This document shows, piece by piece, positions 46,408 through 60,441 of a stretch of 64,000 nt of DNA (positions are counted from its first letter, which is position 1; each line of letters opens with the position of its first letter). A model generated the notes under the pieces. It ran no database searches and was not told where the DNA came from. It worked only from the letters and a program-made list of their open reading frames with translations. The DNA comes from Micromonospora sp. C31 (GTDB lineage Bacteria; Actinomycetota; Actinomycetes; Mycobacteriales; Micromonosporaceae): NCBI RefSeq assembly GCF_018070575.1, contig NZ_JAGPXN010000006.1:186001-250000 (forward strand), written 5' to 3'. The translations under genes and the position numbers were made by a program.

Positions 46408-46503
46408 TGGATTAAACGCACAAACATCGCGCCCGGTCCGGAGCAGGGCTTCGTGCCCCCGCCAAGGGCCGGAATGTCGGTCCACCGGGGCAGGATGGAT
46501 GGC

Positions 46504-51177
<4,674 letters not shown>

Positions 51178-51180
51178 CCC

Positions 51181-51251
51181 ACACCGACAGGCACGAGAAG
51201 CCAGGCCGGCCGGAAAGCCGCGTCGGTGTCGGTCGGTCGGTGGTCTCGTGC
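51181..51251 (+). other. Interleaved inverted repeats after lhr (pseudoknot-like)
   Basis: Four 8-nt segments in order A-B-A'-B': ACACCGAC (51181-51188), GCACGAGA (51191-51198), GTCGGTGT (51222-51229) and TCTCGTGC (51244-51251). A pairs with A' and B with B' perfectly. The interleaved order would give an H-type pseudoknot in the lhr 3' untranslated RNA. GTCGG repeats fill the second part. Confidence 0.45.
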
Positions 51252-51316
51252 ACGGGGCAGCTCGACAGCGTCTCCGGAGCACGTCCTGCCACCAGCACCG
51301 CATGGTCGCCAGTCGG

Positions 51317-51916
51317 TCAGCGCAGGCTCGTGAGGACCTTCTCGTACCGGGCGCGGTCGGCGGCGGGGGTCTTCGCCTCCAGGTAGTTGAGCACCACCGT
51401 GCCCCGCCGGAACGACTGGCCGCCCCACGTCTCGGCGATGTCGCTGGCGCTGGTCTCGTCGGGGAAGACGTAGACGGTGACGGCGTCGGTGGCGACCAGC
51501 TCGGAGCAGCCCAGCCCGAGCCCGTCCGGGCCGCAGTCGACCGACCGGTCCCGGGGGTTCGGCACCTTGAGCCCGGCGGCCTTGAACGCGTCCACGACCT
51601 GCCGCGCCCCGGGCGTCCCGGTCGGCCGGACCGGCAGCTTCACGGTCGGCGGGCTGGCGGGACGGCGCTCGGTCGGCCCGCCGGCGCTCGGGCCCGCCGG
51701 GCCCGGGCCCTTCGGCGACGTGGTCGGCGGGGCGGCCGGCGTCGCGGTCGGGCCGGTCGGGCCCGACGACAGCGGGTCGGCCGGGGTCGACGCCGGGGCG
51801 GCCGGGGTCGACGCCGGGGGCGCGGCGCGCCGGTCCTCCGCGTCGTCGCCGCAGGCGGCGGTGAGTGCGGCGGCGATCACGAGCACCGCGACGGCGGGCA
51901 GGCTCCGGTTGGTCAC
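51317..51916 (-). CDS. Lipoprotein of unknown function
   Basis: 199 aa. Signal peptide VTNRSLPAVAVLVIAAALTAAC with lipobox LTAAC. Then a disordered Pro/Thr/Ala linker of about 65 residues (PASTPAAPASTPADPLSSGPTGP...). A compact C-terminal domain follows (TGTPGARQVVDAFKAAGLKVPNPRDRSVDCGPDGLGLGCSELVATDAVTVYVFPDE, with two Cys that could form a disulfide). GTG at 51916 has caggg upstream. Convergent with lhr. Unrecognised. Confidence 0.8.
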   Translation of the reverse strand: MTNRSLPAVAVLVIAAALTAACGDDAEDRRAAPPASTPAAPASTPADPLSSGPTGPTATPAAPPTTSPKGPGPAGPSAGGPTERRPASPPTVKLPVRPTGTPGARQVVDAFKAAGLKVPNPRDRSVDCGPDGLGLGCSELVATDAVTVYVFPDETSASDIAETWGGQSFRRGTVVLNYLEAKTPAADRARYEKVLTSLR

Positions 51917-52037
51917 CCCTGGCAGTCTGCCCAACCCGGCCCCGTCCCGGCAGTGGCCGGTCGGCCAGTGCCGCTGTCCCATTTCTGCCACCCCGCCCCG
52001 GTCGGCCGCCCGGTCCGGCGGGCGTACGCGCTTGGGG

Positions 52038-52395
52038 TCAGCAGAGCGGCACGGCGCCGCCGTGGATCGCCGAGACGTACGCGTGGCTGACGTACTGGCC
52101 GCTGGCGAGGCGGTTCCACCGGTTGGTGGTCCGGTACGGGCCGGCGACGGTCTGCCCGGTCACCTGGCACTGGATCGGCACGTTGGCGTACCGGGCGGCC
52201 AGGCCGCGCACCGCGTAGCCCGTGCTGGCGCCGGCGCGGATGTTGAGCGGGCCGTCGCCCACCACGCCCCGCGGGCCGCTGCCGGTCCACAGGTACGCCA
52301 CGTCCACCCAGGCGTTGGTGGTCAGCTGCGACCCGTCCCGGAAGGTGCCGTCGGCGAGGTCGACGCCGGCCGGGTTCAGGGCAGAATCATGGCAT
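52038..52395 (-). pseudogene. Remnant of a secreted SH3-like domain protein
   Basis: The open part (52038-52377) encodes an SH3b-type domain: NAWVDVAYLWTGSGPRGVVGDGPLNIRAGASTGYAVRGLAARYANVPIQCQVTGQTV, ending ...HGGAVPLC. It has no in-frame start with a ribosome site, and a TGA lies just upstream. In another frame, gaggagaatgcc precedes ATG ATT CTG CCC TGA, a 4-codon frame. One frameshift after CTG would join it to the SH3 reading frame. The normal signal peptide is missing. Most likely a decayed gene. Confidence 0.6.
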
Positions 52396-52425
52396 TCTCC
52401 TCAGAACTCCCTGATCGTGCCCTTG

Positions 52426-52455
52426 TTGACAGATCGACAGGAACCTCCATACAAA
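52426..52455 (+). promoter_or_regulatory. Strong sigma-70-type promoter for nei2
   Basis: Consensus TTGACA (52426-52431) and TACAAA (52450-52455) with an 18-bp spacer, in a local AT-rich patch. Transcription would start near 52462, about 38 nt before the GTG of nei2. Confidence 0.75.
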
Positions 52456-52499
52456 TAGCGACACATGCGAATTCGACTCGGACGAGGAAGGATGGACGG

Positions 52500-53324
52500 G
52501 TGCCCGAAGGCGACACCGTCTGGAACACCGCCCGCGTACTGCACCGCGCCCTGGCCGGCGCTTGCCTGAGCGGCAGCGACTTCCGGGTGCCGCAGCTCGC
52601 CGCCGCGGACCTCACCGGCTGGACCGTGCAGGAGTCGGCCAGCCGGGGCAAGCACCTGCTGCTCCGCCTCACCGCCCCACCACGGGCCGCAGCCCCGGGA
52701 GACCACGGCGGGGCGCGTTGGACGCTGCACTCGCACCTGCGCATGGACGGCGCGTGGCGGGCGTACGCGCCGGGGGAACGGTGGACGGCCCGGCCGGCCC
52801 ACCTGATCCGGGTCGTGCTGCGCAGCGCGCGGGGGGTCGCCGTCGGCTACCACCTGCACGACCTGGCACTGGTGCCGACCGCCGAGGAGGAGGCGCTCGT
52901 CGGGCACCTCGGCCCCGACCTGCTCGGTGCGGACTGGGACCCGGCGGAGGCGGTACGCCGGCTGGCCGCCCACCCGGACGCCACCATCTCCGAGGCGCTG
53001 CTCGACCAGCGCAACCTGGCCGGCGTCGGCAACCTCTACAAGTGCGAGGTGCTCTTCCTGCGCGGCGTCTCACCGTGGACCCCGGTACGCGCGGTGCCGG
53101 ACCTCGCCGGCACCGTCGCCCTGGCGCAGAAGCTGCTCGCGGCGAACCGGGGCCGCTGGACGCAGAGCACCACCGGGTCGCTGCACCGGGGGCAGACCAG
53201 CTACGTCTACGGCCGGCGCGCCCAACCCTGCCGCCGGTGCGGCACGGCGATCCGCAAGGAGGAACTGGGCGAGCGGGTCACCTACTGGTGCCCGCTCTGC
53301 CAGCCGGAACATCCCGCCGGCTGA
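52500..53324 (+). CDS. nei2: Endonuclease VIII-type DNA glycosylase (Nei2)
   Basis: 274-aa Fpg/Nei-family bifunctional glycosylase/AP lyase removing oxidised pyrimidines. The N-terminus VPEGDTVWNTARVLHRALAG gives the catalytic Pro2 and Glu3 after removal of the first residue. The H2TH region is SEALLDQRNLAGVGNLYKCEVLFLRGVSP. The C-terminal zinc finger is CRRCGTAIRKEELGERVTYWCPLCQ. The MPEGDT start is the Nei hallmark and fixes GTG at 52500, with gaggaagg upstream. The larger frame upstream is a shadow. Confidence 0.95.
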   Translation: MPEGDTVWNTARVLHRALAGACLSGSDFRVPQLAAADLTGWTVQESASRGKHLLLRLTAPPRAAAPGDHGGARWTLHSHLRMDGAWRAYAPGERWTARPAHLIRVVLRSARGVAVGYHLHDLALVPTAEEEALVGHLGPDLLGADWDPAEAVRRLAAHPDATISEALLDQRNLAGVGNLYKCEVLFLRGVSPWTPVRAVPDLAGTVALAQKLLAANRGRWTQSTTGSLHRGQTSYVYGRRAQPCRRCGTAIRKEELGERVTYWCPLCQPEHPAG

Positions 53325-53370
53325 CCGGCACCGCGGGTCACCCGTCGGCCGGCGTGTCGGGCGGGACACT

Positions 53371-53412
53371 CCGTATCTGCGGCGACGATTCGCCTCGCCG
53401 CCGCAGATACGG
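53371..53412. terminator. 14-bp perfect inverted repeat downstream of nei2
   Basis: CCGTATCTGCGGCG (53371-53384) and CGCCGCAGATACGG (53399-53412) with a 14-nt loop, 46 nt after the nei2 stop. No U-run follows. Terminator most likely. Confidence 0.5.
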
Positions 53413-53543
53413 ACGATTGGGTACTTCCTAACCCCACCGTCGAGGTCGCATGCTGCGGTTGACTCCTCACGCATCGTCAACGAAGCGCGACCAGTCCGCC
53501 ACGCCGCCGTGGCGGTCGCCGCGCCCGGACACCGGGGAGAGCC

Positions 53544-56500
53544 ATGGAGCTGTTCCGCAGACTCCGCATCCCGTGGGCGCAGCGGGCGGCGCCCCGCACC
53601 GGCGACGACGTCGGCGACGGGACCGGGGCGGCCGGCGTCCCGGCGGCCCGGCGCGCGGCGGAGCCGGTCGTCGCGCCGGCCAGCCTCGATCCGGCCGCCG
53701 CCCCGCGCCACTTCGGCCCGGTGCCCAATTACGCGCACAGCCCGCGGCCGGTCGTCGACGCCGACGGCTCCGTGGTACCCGGCACCGGCATCCGCAAGTT
53801 CGTCGACGCGCTGCCACGCCCCGGCACACCCGGCCGCACCGAGCTGGGCGCCCGTCTGCCGGTGGCGGTGCCCGACACCGTCAGCTACCCGGGCTGCGAC
53901 TACTACGAGATCGGCCTGGAGCAGTACGCGCAGCGGCTGCACCGGGACCTGCCGGCGACCCGGCTGCGCGGCTACCGGCAGCTCAACCTCGGCACGGACG
54001 CCCACGGGCACAACACGGTCGTGCCGGCGGGGCGGCCCTGGCACCTCGGCCCGCTCATCCTGGCCCGGCGGGGCCGGCCGGTCCGGGTCAAGTTCATCAA
54101 CCAGCTCCCCACCGGCCGATCCGGCGACCTCTTCCTGCCGGTCGACCCCACCGTCGACGGCGCCGGAACCGGCCCGCTCGACGGCCCGGCACCCTACCCG
54201 CAGAACCGGGCGGTGCCGCGGCTGGCGGGCGCGCACACCGGCTGGACCAGCGCCGGCAACCCCTGGCAGTGGATCACCCCGGCCGGCGAGATCACCCCGT
54301 ACCCGACGGGGCCCGGCCTGAGCCACGTGCCCGACATGCCGCCGCCCGGCGCGGGCGCCAGCACGCTCTACTACCCGAACGAGCAGAGCGGCCGGCTGTG
54401 CTGGTTCCACGACAACACAGTCGGCCTGGCAAGGCTCACCGTCTACTCCGGGCAGCTCGCGCTCTACCTGCTCACCGACCCGGCGGAGGAGCGGCTCGTC
54501 GCCGACGGGGTGCTCCCCGCCGACCAGCTGCCTCTGGTGTTCGAGGACAAGACCTTCGTGCCGGGGGACAGCCAGCTCGCCGGGGAGGACCCGACGTGGG
54601 ACCGGGACCGCTGGGGCTCCCGGGGCAGCCTCTGGCACCCGCACGTCTACCAGCCCCGGCAGAACCCGCACCGGGCCGACGGGGCGAACCCGACCGGCCG
54701 GTGGGACTACGGCCCGTGGTCGCGTACGGGCGACGACACCGGGCAGCGGGGGCACGGGGGGACGCCGCAGCGGGCGGGCCCGGTGCCGAACCCGCACCAC
54801 GACCCGGTCGCCGCACCCGACGAGCCGCCGTTGGCGCCCGGCGTACCGCACCCCTCGGCGGTGCCGGACGCGTTCGGCGACACCGTGCTGGTCAACGGGA
54901 CCGCGTACCCGTACCTGGCGGTCGAGCCGAGGACGTACCGGTTCCGGATCCTCAACGCCTGCCTGGACCGTGCCCTGAACCTCCAGCTATACCGGGCCCG
55001 CTCGGACGGGCCGATGTGGGACGCGGACGGCGGGCTGGCCGACGCCGACGCCGGTGAGGTGCCGATGGTGGAGGCGGTGCGCGCGCCGGACCGACCGGCC
55101 GGCTGGCCGACGGACGGGCGCGACGGCGGGGTCCCGGACCCGCGCGCCGCCGGCCCGGAACTCGTCCAGATCGGCAACGAGTGCGGCCTGCTCCCCGCGC
55201 CGGTGGTGGTGCCGAACCAGCCGGTCGGCTACCGGTACGACCGGCGCGACCCGACCGTGCTCAACGTCGACGGGCACGCGCTGCTGCTCGCCCCGGGGGA
55301 GGCGGCCGACGTGCTGGTGGACTTCTCCGCCGTCCCGCCCGGCGGCACCCTGATCCTCTACAACGACTGCCCGGCCCCGCTGCCCGGCTTCGACCCGCGC
55401 GCCGACCACCGCACCGGTGGCCCGGACCGCACCGCCGAGGGCGGGGCGCCACCGACTTACCCCGGGTACGGGCCGAACACCCGCACCCTGCTCCAGTTCC
55501 GGGTCGCGGGCACCCCGGCGCCGCCGTACGACCTGGCTGGGCTGCGCGAGCGCCTGCCCGGCGCGTACGCGGCCAGCCAGCGCCCGCCGATCGTGCCGCA
55601 GCCGGCGTACGACGCCGCGTTCGGCACCCGGACGGCGCGCGACACGGTGGTCCCGGTGCACGCCGGCACGGTCAGCTTCGTCCCGGCCGGCGCCGCCGCC
55701 CCGGTGCTCCTGCCGATCGAGGTCAAGTCGGTGCAGCAGGTCTTCGAACCGGACCACGGCCGGCTCGTCGGCCGGCTCGGCGTCGGGCACCCGCACGCCG
55801 GGCCGCTCTCCCCCACCGTCCTGCCCCTCGGGCCGACCGACCCGGCCACCGAGGTGCTGCACGTCAGCGATCCGGCCGTCGCGGTGGGCGGGCCCGCCGA
55901 CGGCACCCAGCTCTGGCGGATCCGCGGCAGCAGCCGGCAGACCCAGCCGGTGCGGTTCACCGGCTGCGACGTGCAGGTGATCGGCCGGGTCGGCTGGGAC
56001 GGCGCCACCCGCGCACCGCACCCGGCGGAGCGGGGCTGGAAGCAGGTCGTCCGGGTCGACCCGTGTGAGGACGTGGTCGTCGCGCTCCGTCCGGTCGCGC
56101 CGCCCTTGCCGTTCAAGATCGGCGACAGCGTACGGCTGCTCGACCCGAGCCGGCCGGCCGGCGCCCGGACCGGCTCGACCCCGGTCAGCCCGCTGGACGG
56201 CCGGCCCGCGACGGTGGTGAACCAGCCCGTCAACCTGGGTTGGGAATACCACTGGCACAGTCAGCTCGGCGGCCACCGGGACCAGGGCATGATCCGGCCG
56301 CTGGTGCTGCGGGTGGCACCCCGGGCACCGAGCGGGCTGACCGTGACCCCCGTCCCCGGCTCGGCCACCGCGCTACCGGCGATCGCCCTGACCTGGACGG
56401 GCAACGGCAGTCGCCCGCCGGCCACCAGCCATCTGCTCCAGCGGGCCACCGACGCCGCCTTCACGCAGGGGCTCACGGCGATCACCGTGGCGGCCACGGC

Positions 56501-57191
56501 GACCCGCTACACCGACGCCACCGTCACCCCGGGGGTCACCTACCACTACCGGATCCGGGCGGAGAACGCGGTGAGCTGTTCCACGTGGTCCAACAGCGTG
56601 CCGGCCGCGGTGCGGCTCGCCGCACCGGCCGGGCTGACCGCGACGATCCCGCCCGCCGCGCCGCTGCGGATCGCGCTGCGCTGGGCCAACCGTTCGTTCG
56701 CCACGGGGATCGACGTGCAGCGGGCCACCAACCCGACGTTCAGCAGCGGGCCGGGCACCACCGCGATCGGGGTCGGCGACAACCACCTCGATGCCGCCGT
56801 CGCCCCGGACACCACCTACTACTACCGGGTGCGGACCACCTATCTCGGCGCCGCCTCGGCCTGGTCGACCGTGGCCCGGGCGACCACCCCGCCGATGCCG
56901 GGCCCGCCGACGGGCGTGACCGCCACCGCTACCGTCACCGGACCGGACACGGCGACGGTGATCCTCGGCTGGGCGTCCAGTACGCCGGCCTCACCGGGCG
57001 CCGGTTTCGTCGTGCAGCGGGCGCTGGACCCGGCGTTCAGCCGGGGGGTGGCGACCTTCACCGTCACGGGCCGGGGCTTCACCAACACCGGGCTGGCGCG
57101 CGGCGTCACCTACCACTACCGGATCCGCTCGTTCAACGTCGTCGGCAGCTCCCCGTTCACCGGCCCGGTCCCGATAACCACACCCCGGTGA
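53544..57191 (+). CDS. Multicopper-oxidase-like protein lacking copper ligands, with three FN3 domains
   Basis: 1215 aa. Residues about 60-925 keep the scaffold of CotA/MnxG-like multicopper oxidases. Every copper motif is altered, however. The HLHGG equivalent is RLAGAHTGWTSAGNPWQW (226-243). The HDH equivalent is FHDNTVGLARLTVYSG (288-303). The HPIHFH equivalent is QPVRFT (801-806). The HCH equivalent is HWHSQLGGHRDQGM (903-916), with Trp in place of the type 1 Cys. Residues 928-1214 are three fibronectin type III domains (APSGLTVT, APAGLTAT, GPPTGVTA), each ending in YHYRIR or YYYRVR. No signal peptide is visible in MELFRRLRIPWAQRAAP. ATG at 53544 with ggggagagcc upstream. No partner genes adjoin it. 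Function unknown; probably a structural or binding pseudoenzyme. Confidence 0.85.
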   Translation: MELFRRLRIPWAQRAAPRTGDDVGDGTGAAGVPAARRAAEPVVAPASLDPAAAPRHFGPVPNYAHSPRPVVDADGSVVPGTGIRKFVDALPRPGTPGRTELGARLPVAVPDTVSYPGCDYYEIGLEQYAQRLHRDLPATRLRGYRQLNLGTDAHGHNTVVPAGRPWHLGPLILARRGRPVRVKFINQLPTGRSGDLFLPVDPTVDGAGTGPLDGPAPYPQNRAVPRLAGAHTGWTSAGNPWQWITPAGEITPYPTGPGLSHVPDMPPPGAGASTLYYPNEQSGRLCWFHDNTVGLARLTVYSGQLALYLLTDPAEERLVADGVLPADQLPLVFEDKTFVPGDSQLAGEDPTWDRDRWGSRGSLWHPHVYQPRQNPHRADGANPTGRWDYGPWSRTGDDTGQRGHGGTPQRAGPVPNPHHDPVAAPDEPPLAPGVPHPSAVPDAFGDTVLVNGTAYPYLAVEPRTYRFRILNACLDRALNLQLYRARSDGPMWDADGGLADADAGEVPMVEAVRAPDRPAGWPTDGRDGGVPDPRAAGPELVQIGNECGLLPAPVVVPNQPVGYRYDRRDPTVLNVDGHALLLAPGEAADVLVDFSAVPPGGTLILYNDCPAPLPGFDPRADHRTGGPDRTAEGGAPPTYPGYGPNTRTLLQFRVAGTPAPPYDLAGLRERLPGAYAASQRPPIVPQPAYDAAFGTRTARDTVVPVHAGTVSFVPAGAAAPVLLPIEVKSVQQVFEPDHGRLVGRLGVGHPHAGPLSPTVLPLGPTDPATEVLHVSDPAVAVGGPADGTQLWRIRGSSRQTQPVRFTGCDVQVIGRVGWDGATRAPHPAERGWKQVVRVDPCEDVVVALRPVAPPLPFKIGDSVRLLDPSRPAGARTGSTPVSPLDGRPATVVNQPVNLGWEYHWHSQLGGHRDQGMIRPLVLRVAPRAPSGLTVTPVPGSATALPAIALTWTGNGSRPPATSHLLQRATDAAFTQGLTAITVAATATRYTDATVTPGVTYHYRIRAENAVSCSTWSNSVPAAVRLAAPAGLTATIPPAAPLRIALRWANRSFATGIDVQRATNPTFSSGPGTTAIGVGDNHLDAAVAPDTTYYYRVRTTYLGAASAWSTVARATTPPMPGPPTGVTATATVTGPDTATVILGWASSTPASPGAGFVVQRALDPAFSRGVATFTVTGRGFTNTGLARGVTYHYRIRSFNVVGSSPFTGPVPITTPR

Positions 57192-57248
57192 CCCGCGCCG
57201 ATCAGGCAGTCTGCATGACCACCCGGGCACGAGGGCTCGGCGCCGTGG

Positions 57249-58028
57249 TCAGGGTGTGCGCAGCGGGGCGCCGACGGTACGCAGCTCGGTCAGGGCCGAG
57301 GCGACGCCGTGCAGCAGGTCGGTCGCCTCGGTGAGGCGGGAGGCGGCCGGGTGCGCGGCGTCGGGGTGGGCCTCCCCGGCGACGTAGCCGGCGGCGGCCA
57401 CGACCAGCCGCTCGTACGCGGTGACGCCCTGCTCCAGCTGGGCGGCCAGGGCGCGGTGCGCCTCGGCCAGCGCCGGCCGGGACTCGGCCGGGGCGAGCCG
57501 GAGCGTGCGCTCGACGCTGGCCACCCGGTCGGCGAGGTCGCGCAGCGACCGGTCGGCCTCGGCGGCCTCCAGCACGGCCGGCGAGGCCAGTCCTGTCAGC
57601 CGGCCGGTCATCCCGGCGAGCGTGAGGGCGGCCCGGTCCAGCCGGGCCCACGGCTCGGCGGCGCTGGTGCCGCGCAGCGCCACCCGCGAGCGCACCCGCC
57701 GGACCTCGGCCAGCACGCCTGGGCCGACGGGAAGCCGTTCCACGGCGGCGACCAACCTGGCGCGCGACCGCGCGGCGGCCTCGGCCGGGGCGAGCGGCGC
57801 CGGCGCCGGCTGGGCGGCCAGCGCCCGCAGGTCGATCCAGCGCCAGGCGGCCAGCACCAGCGCACCGCCCGCGCCGGCCGCCCAGGCCGCGTCGGGCAGC
57901 CCGAGCCCGGCGTACGGGGTCAGCACGGCGGCGGCGCCGCTCAGGCCACCGGCCGTGACGCTCCACCGACGTGCGGACCCCCGCAACCGGCTCAGCCGCC
58001 GGAAGTACCGCGTGCGCTCGTCTGCCAC
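57249..58028 (-). CDS. pspM: PspM-like membrane protein of the Psp system
   Basis: 259 aa with two central hydrophobic helices (SVTAGGLSGAAAVLTPYAGLGL, AAWAAGAGGALVLAAWRWIDL). Long Ala/Arg-rich helices follow (ATDLLHGVASALTELRTV). In mycobacteria PspM is encoded just after pspA and tethers PspA; the same order here (clgR, pspA, pspM) supports the call. GTG at 58028 with gaggaggcagag upstream, 23 nt after pspA. Confidence 0.75.
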   Translation of the reverse strand: MADERTRYFRRLSRLRGSARRWSVTAGGLSGAAAVLTPYAGLGLPDAAWAAGAGGALVLAAWRWIDLRALAAQPAPAPLAPAEAAARSRARLVAAVERLPVGPGVLAEVRRVRSRVALRGTSAAEPWARLDRAALTLAGMTGRLTGLASPAVLEAAEADRSLRDLADRVASVERTLRLAPAESRPALAEAHRALAAQLEQGVTAYERLVVAAAGYVAGEAHPDAAHPAASRLTEATDLLHGVASALTELRTVGAPLRTP

Positions 58029-58051
58029 CTCTGCCTCCTCGACCCGGCCGC

Positions 58052-58924
58052 TCAGCCGGCGGCGGTGGTGTCCCCGGTGCCGCGCTCGCGGCCCATGCTG
58101 GCCCGGATCTCGTTCAGGCGGGCAGCGGCCGCCGGGTCGGCGGCCGGTGCGGCGGGCTGAGCCTGCTCCGCACCCGCTCGTTCCTGCTTGGCGCCGAGCT
58201 GCTCGCCGGCCATGCTCGAGCGGATCTGCTCCAGCCGGGAGGAGCCGGCCGAGTCGAGGGTCGACTTCTGGATCTCCAGCATGCGGCCCTCGACGGAGTT
58301 GCCGGCCAGCTCGGCGCGGCCCATCGCGGTGGCGTAGCGCTGCTCGATGCGGTCGCGCACCTCGTCGAGCGAGGGCGTGTTGGCGGGGGCGGCCAGCGTC
58401 GACATCGACTCCAGCGAGCGGGCCACGCTCTCCTGCATCTTGGCCTGCTCCAGCTGGCTGAGCAGCTTGGTGCGCTCGGCGAGCTTCTGCTGCAGGATCA
58501 TCGAGTTGTTCTCGACCGCCCGGCGGGCCTGGGCGGCGGCGCCGAGCGCCTGGTCGTGCAGGGTCTTGAGGTCCTCCGTGGCCTGCTCCGCCGAGACGAG
58601 CTGGGTCGCCAGGGTCTGCGCGGACTGCTCGTAGCGGCCGGCCTCGGTCTCGTCGCCCCGGGCGCGGGCCTGGTCGGCGAGGACCAGTGCCTGGCGGGCG
58701 TTGGCCTGCAACCGCTCGACCTCGGTCATCTGACGGGACAGCTTCATCTCCAGCTGCCGCTGGTTGCCGATCACGGCGGCGGCCTGCTGGACCAGCCCCT
58801 GGTGCTGGCGCTGAGCCTCCTCGATGGCCTGCTGGATCTGCACCTTCGGATCGGCGTGCTCGTCGATCCTGGCGCCGAAGAGCGCCATCAGGTACTTCCA
58901 CCCCTTGACGAACGGGTTCGCCAT
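58052..58924 (-). CDS. pspA: Phage-shock protein A (PspA/IM30)
   Basis: 290-aa peripheral membrane coiled-coil protein of envelope stress. The N-terminal amphipathic segment [20 protein letters not shown] is followed by [52 protein letters not shown] and further coiled coil. The C-terminal extension ([26 protein letters not shown]) is Ala-rich. ATG at 58924. Downstream of clgR and upstream of pspM. Confidence 0.94.
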   Translation of the reverse strand: MANPFVKGWKYLMALFGARIDEHADPKVQIQQAIEEAQRQHQGLVQQAAAVIGNQRQLEMKLSRQMTEVERLQANARQALVLADQARARGDETEAGRYEQSAQTLATQLVSAEQATEDLKTLHDQALGAAAQARRAVENNSMILQQKLAERTKLLSQLEQAKMQESVARSLESMSTLAAPANTPSLDEVRDRIEQRYATAMGRAELAGNSVEGRMLEIQKSTLDSAGSSRLEQIRSSMAGEQLGAKQERAGAEQAQPAAPAADPAAAARLNEIRASMGRERGTGDTTAAG

Positions 58925-59133
58925 CTTTGCGTTGTCCCCTCAGTAGCGTCGCTCCGCCTCGACCGCGCCGGGTGCTCCCGACCGGCTCCGGCGCGGCAGT
59001 GGCTCCATCGTCCCAGCCGGGCGCCACCGGGGCACCCGTACCGGCGAGCGAAGCGAGCGCCGACGCCGTCCGCGATCAAGGGTACGCGGCGGGGTCGAGG
59101 CCGACCACGTGGCGCGGCAGGGGAAGGGGTTGG

Positions 59134-59577
59134 TCAGGCGGCGCAGACCACGTCGCGCTCGCTGCCCCGGACCCGGGAACTGCGCAGGGTGGCCTTGAGC
59201 GGGGAGTCCTGACGGACCTGGACGGCGACCGTGCCGTCCGAACTGACCTGGTGCACACCCCGACCCGTGTTCCTGCGCACCGCGACGGCGGCGGCGGGGG
59301 CGGCCGGCTCGTCCTGCACCGGCACCAGCACGCCGGGCATCTGCTCGGCGAGGGCGACGGTGTCGCTGACCTCGCGCAGCAGCTCCGACAGACGCGCACC
59401 GAGGGCGTCGCAGATCGCCGCCAGCAGTTCGCTGGAGGGCTCCTTCTGGCCGCGCTCGATCTCGGAGAGATAGCCGAGGCTGACGTTGGCGGCGGAGGAG
59501 ACCTCCCGTAGGGTGCGGTGCTGCCCCTGCCGGCGCGCCCGCAGTGCGTCACCGATCACGCGGCGTAGCAGGACCAT
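59134..59577 (-). CDS. clgR: ClgR/PspR-type transcriptional regulator
   Basis: 147-aa XRE-family activator of clp and pspA genes. [62 protein letters not shown]. The C-terminus ends in VVCAA, resembling a Clp-degradation tag, as in other ClgRs. ATG at 59577; a gagggg-type element lies upstream. First gene of clgR-pspA-pspM, though 209 nt separate it from pspA, so pspA may have its own promoter. Confidence 0.92.
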   Translation of the reverse strand: MVLLRRVIGDALRARRQGQHRTLREVSSAANVSLGYLSEIERGQKEPSSELLAAICDALGARLSELLREVSDTVALAEQMPGVLVPVQDEPAAPAAAVAVRRNTGRGVHQVSSDGTVAVQVRQDSPLKATLRSSRVRGSERDVVCAA

Positions 59578-59658
59578 TCGCACCTCCCCCTGAGGGACAC
59601 CACTCTTCCACGCGGCCCGTCCGGCACGTCGAGCCGAACCGGTCGCCGGAGCCTTCCC

Positions 59659-59675
59659 GCAACCGTACCCGTTGC
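59659..59675 (-). promoter_or_regulatory. Inverted repeat upstream of clgR
   Basis: GCAAC-cgtaccc-GTTGC is a 5+5 perfect dyad extended by partial symmetry, about 80 nt upstream of the clgR start. Candidate operator; regulator unknown. Confidence 0.35.
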
Positions 59676-59722
59676 CGGCCCTCACGACATCCCACCCCGC
59701 CCCTCGGATCGCGGGACGACGG

Positions 59723-60310
59723 TCACCGGCGACCGGCGCCGGCCGCGTCGGTCCGCCCGCCCGCGGTCCCGGCCGCCCGGGGGTCGGCCGCCTCGGACCC
59801 GGCCACGTCGGTCTCGTCGATCCGCGCGGCGAGCAGCCGCAGTGCCTCGACGACCGTGGCGGAGCGGATGTGGTCGCGACCGCCGTCCAGGTCGAGCTGC
59901 CGGACGTGGGTGCCGGACGGTCCGGCCACCGCGACGTAGACCAGCCCGACCGGCTTGCCGTCCTGCGGTTCCGGGCCGGCCACCCCGGTGGTCGCCAGGC
60001 CCCAGTCGGCCCCGCAGCGTCGCCGCCCGCCCTCCGCGAGAGCGACCGCCACGTCCGGGTCGACCGGCCCCCGGTCGGCCAGCAGATCCTCCGGTACGCC
60101 GGCGAGCCGCGACTTGAGTTCGGTGGCGTAGACCACCAGGCCACCCCGGAAGATCCCGCTCACCCCGGCGATCTCCACGATCGAGGCCGCCAGCAGCCCG
60201 CCCGTGAGCGACTCGACGGTGGCCAGGGTCTCGTGCCGCTCCGAGAGGCGGTGCACCACGCCGGCCGCCGGGCTCCCGACCGGCCGCGCTCCGTCCGCGT
60301 CACTGTCCAT
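59723..60310 (-). CDS. cinA: CinA C-terminal-domain (nicotinamide-nucleotide amidohydrolase) protein
   Basis: 195 aa. [48 protein letters not shown] and [30 protein letters not shown] are the CinA/PncC fold, with the catalytic Ser in VESLTGG. Recycles NMN by deamidation. The C-terminus is an Ala-rich tail. ATG at 60310. Between pgsA and clgR. Confidence 0.9.
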   Translation of the reverse strand: MDSDADGARPVGSPAAGVVHRLSERHETLATVESLTGGLLAASIVEIAGVSGIFRGGLVVYATELKSRLAGVPEDLLADRGPVDPDVAVALAEGGRRRCGADWGLATTGVAGPEPQDGKPVGLVYVAVAGPSGTHVRQLDLDGGRDHIRSATVVEALRLLAARIDETDVAGSEAADPRAAGTAGGRTDAAGAGRR

Positions 60311-60441
60311 GTCCCGGGTCCTTTCCCCGCCGCGCCCGCCCTACTCATCCTTCCCGACCGGCACGGGGGCACGCCGGGGAGGTCGTCGCATCCGGGCTCC
60401 GCCGGCGTCGGGACCGGCGAAGGCGCCGGACGGGCCACGGG

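Noticed and set aside
59041-59061. gagcgaagcgagcg sequence between clgR and pspA as a ClgR box
   Set aside because: It is a direct repeat rather than the expected inverted CGC-N5/6-GCG arrangement, so the match is not supported.
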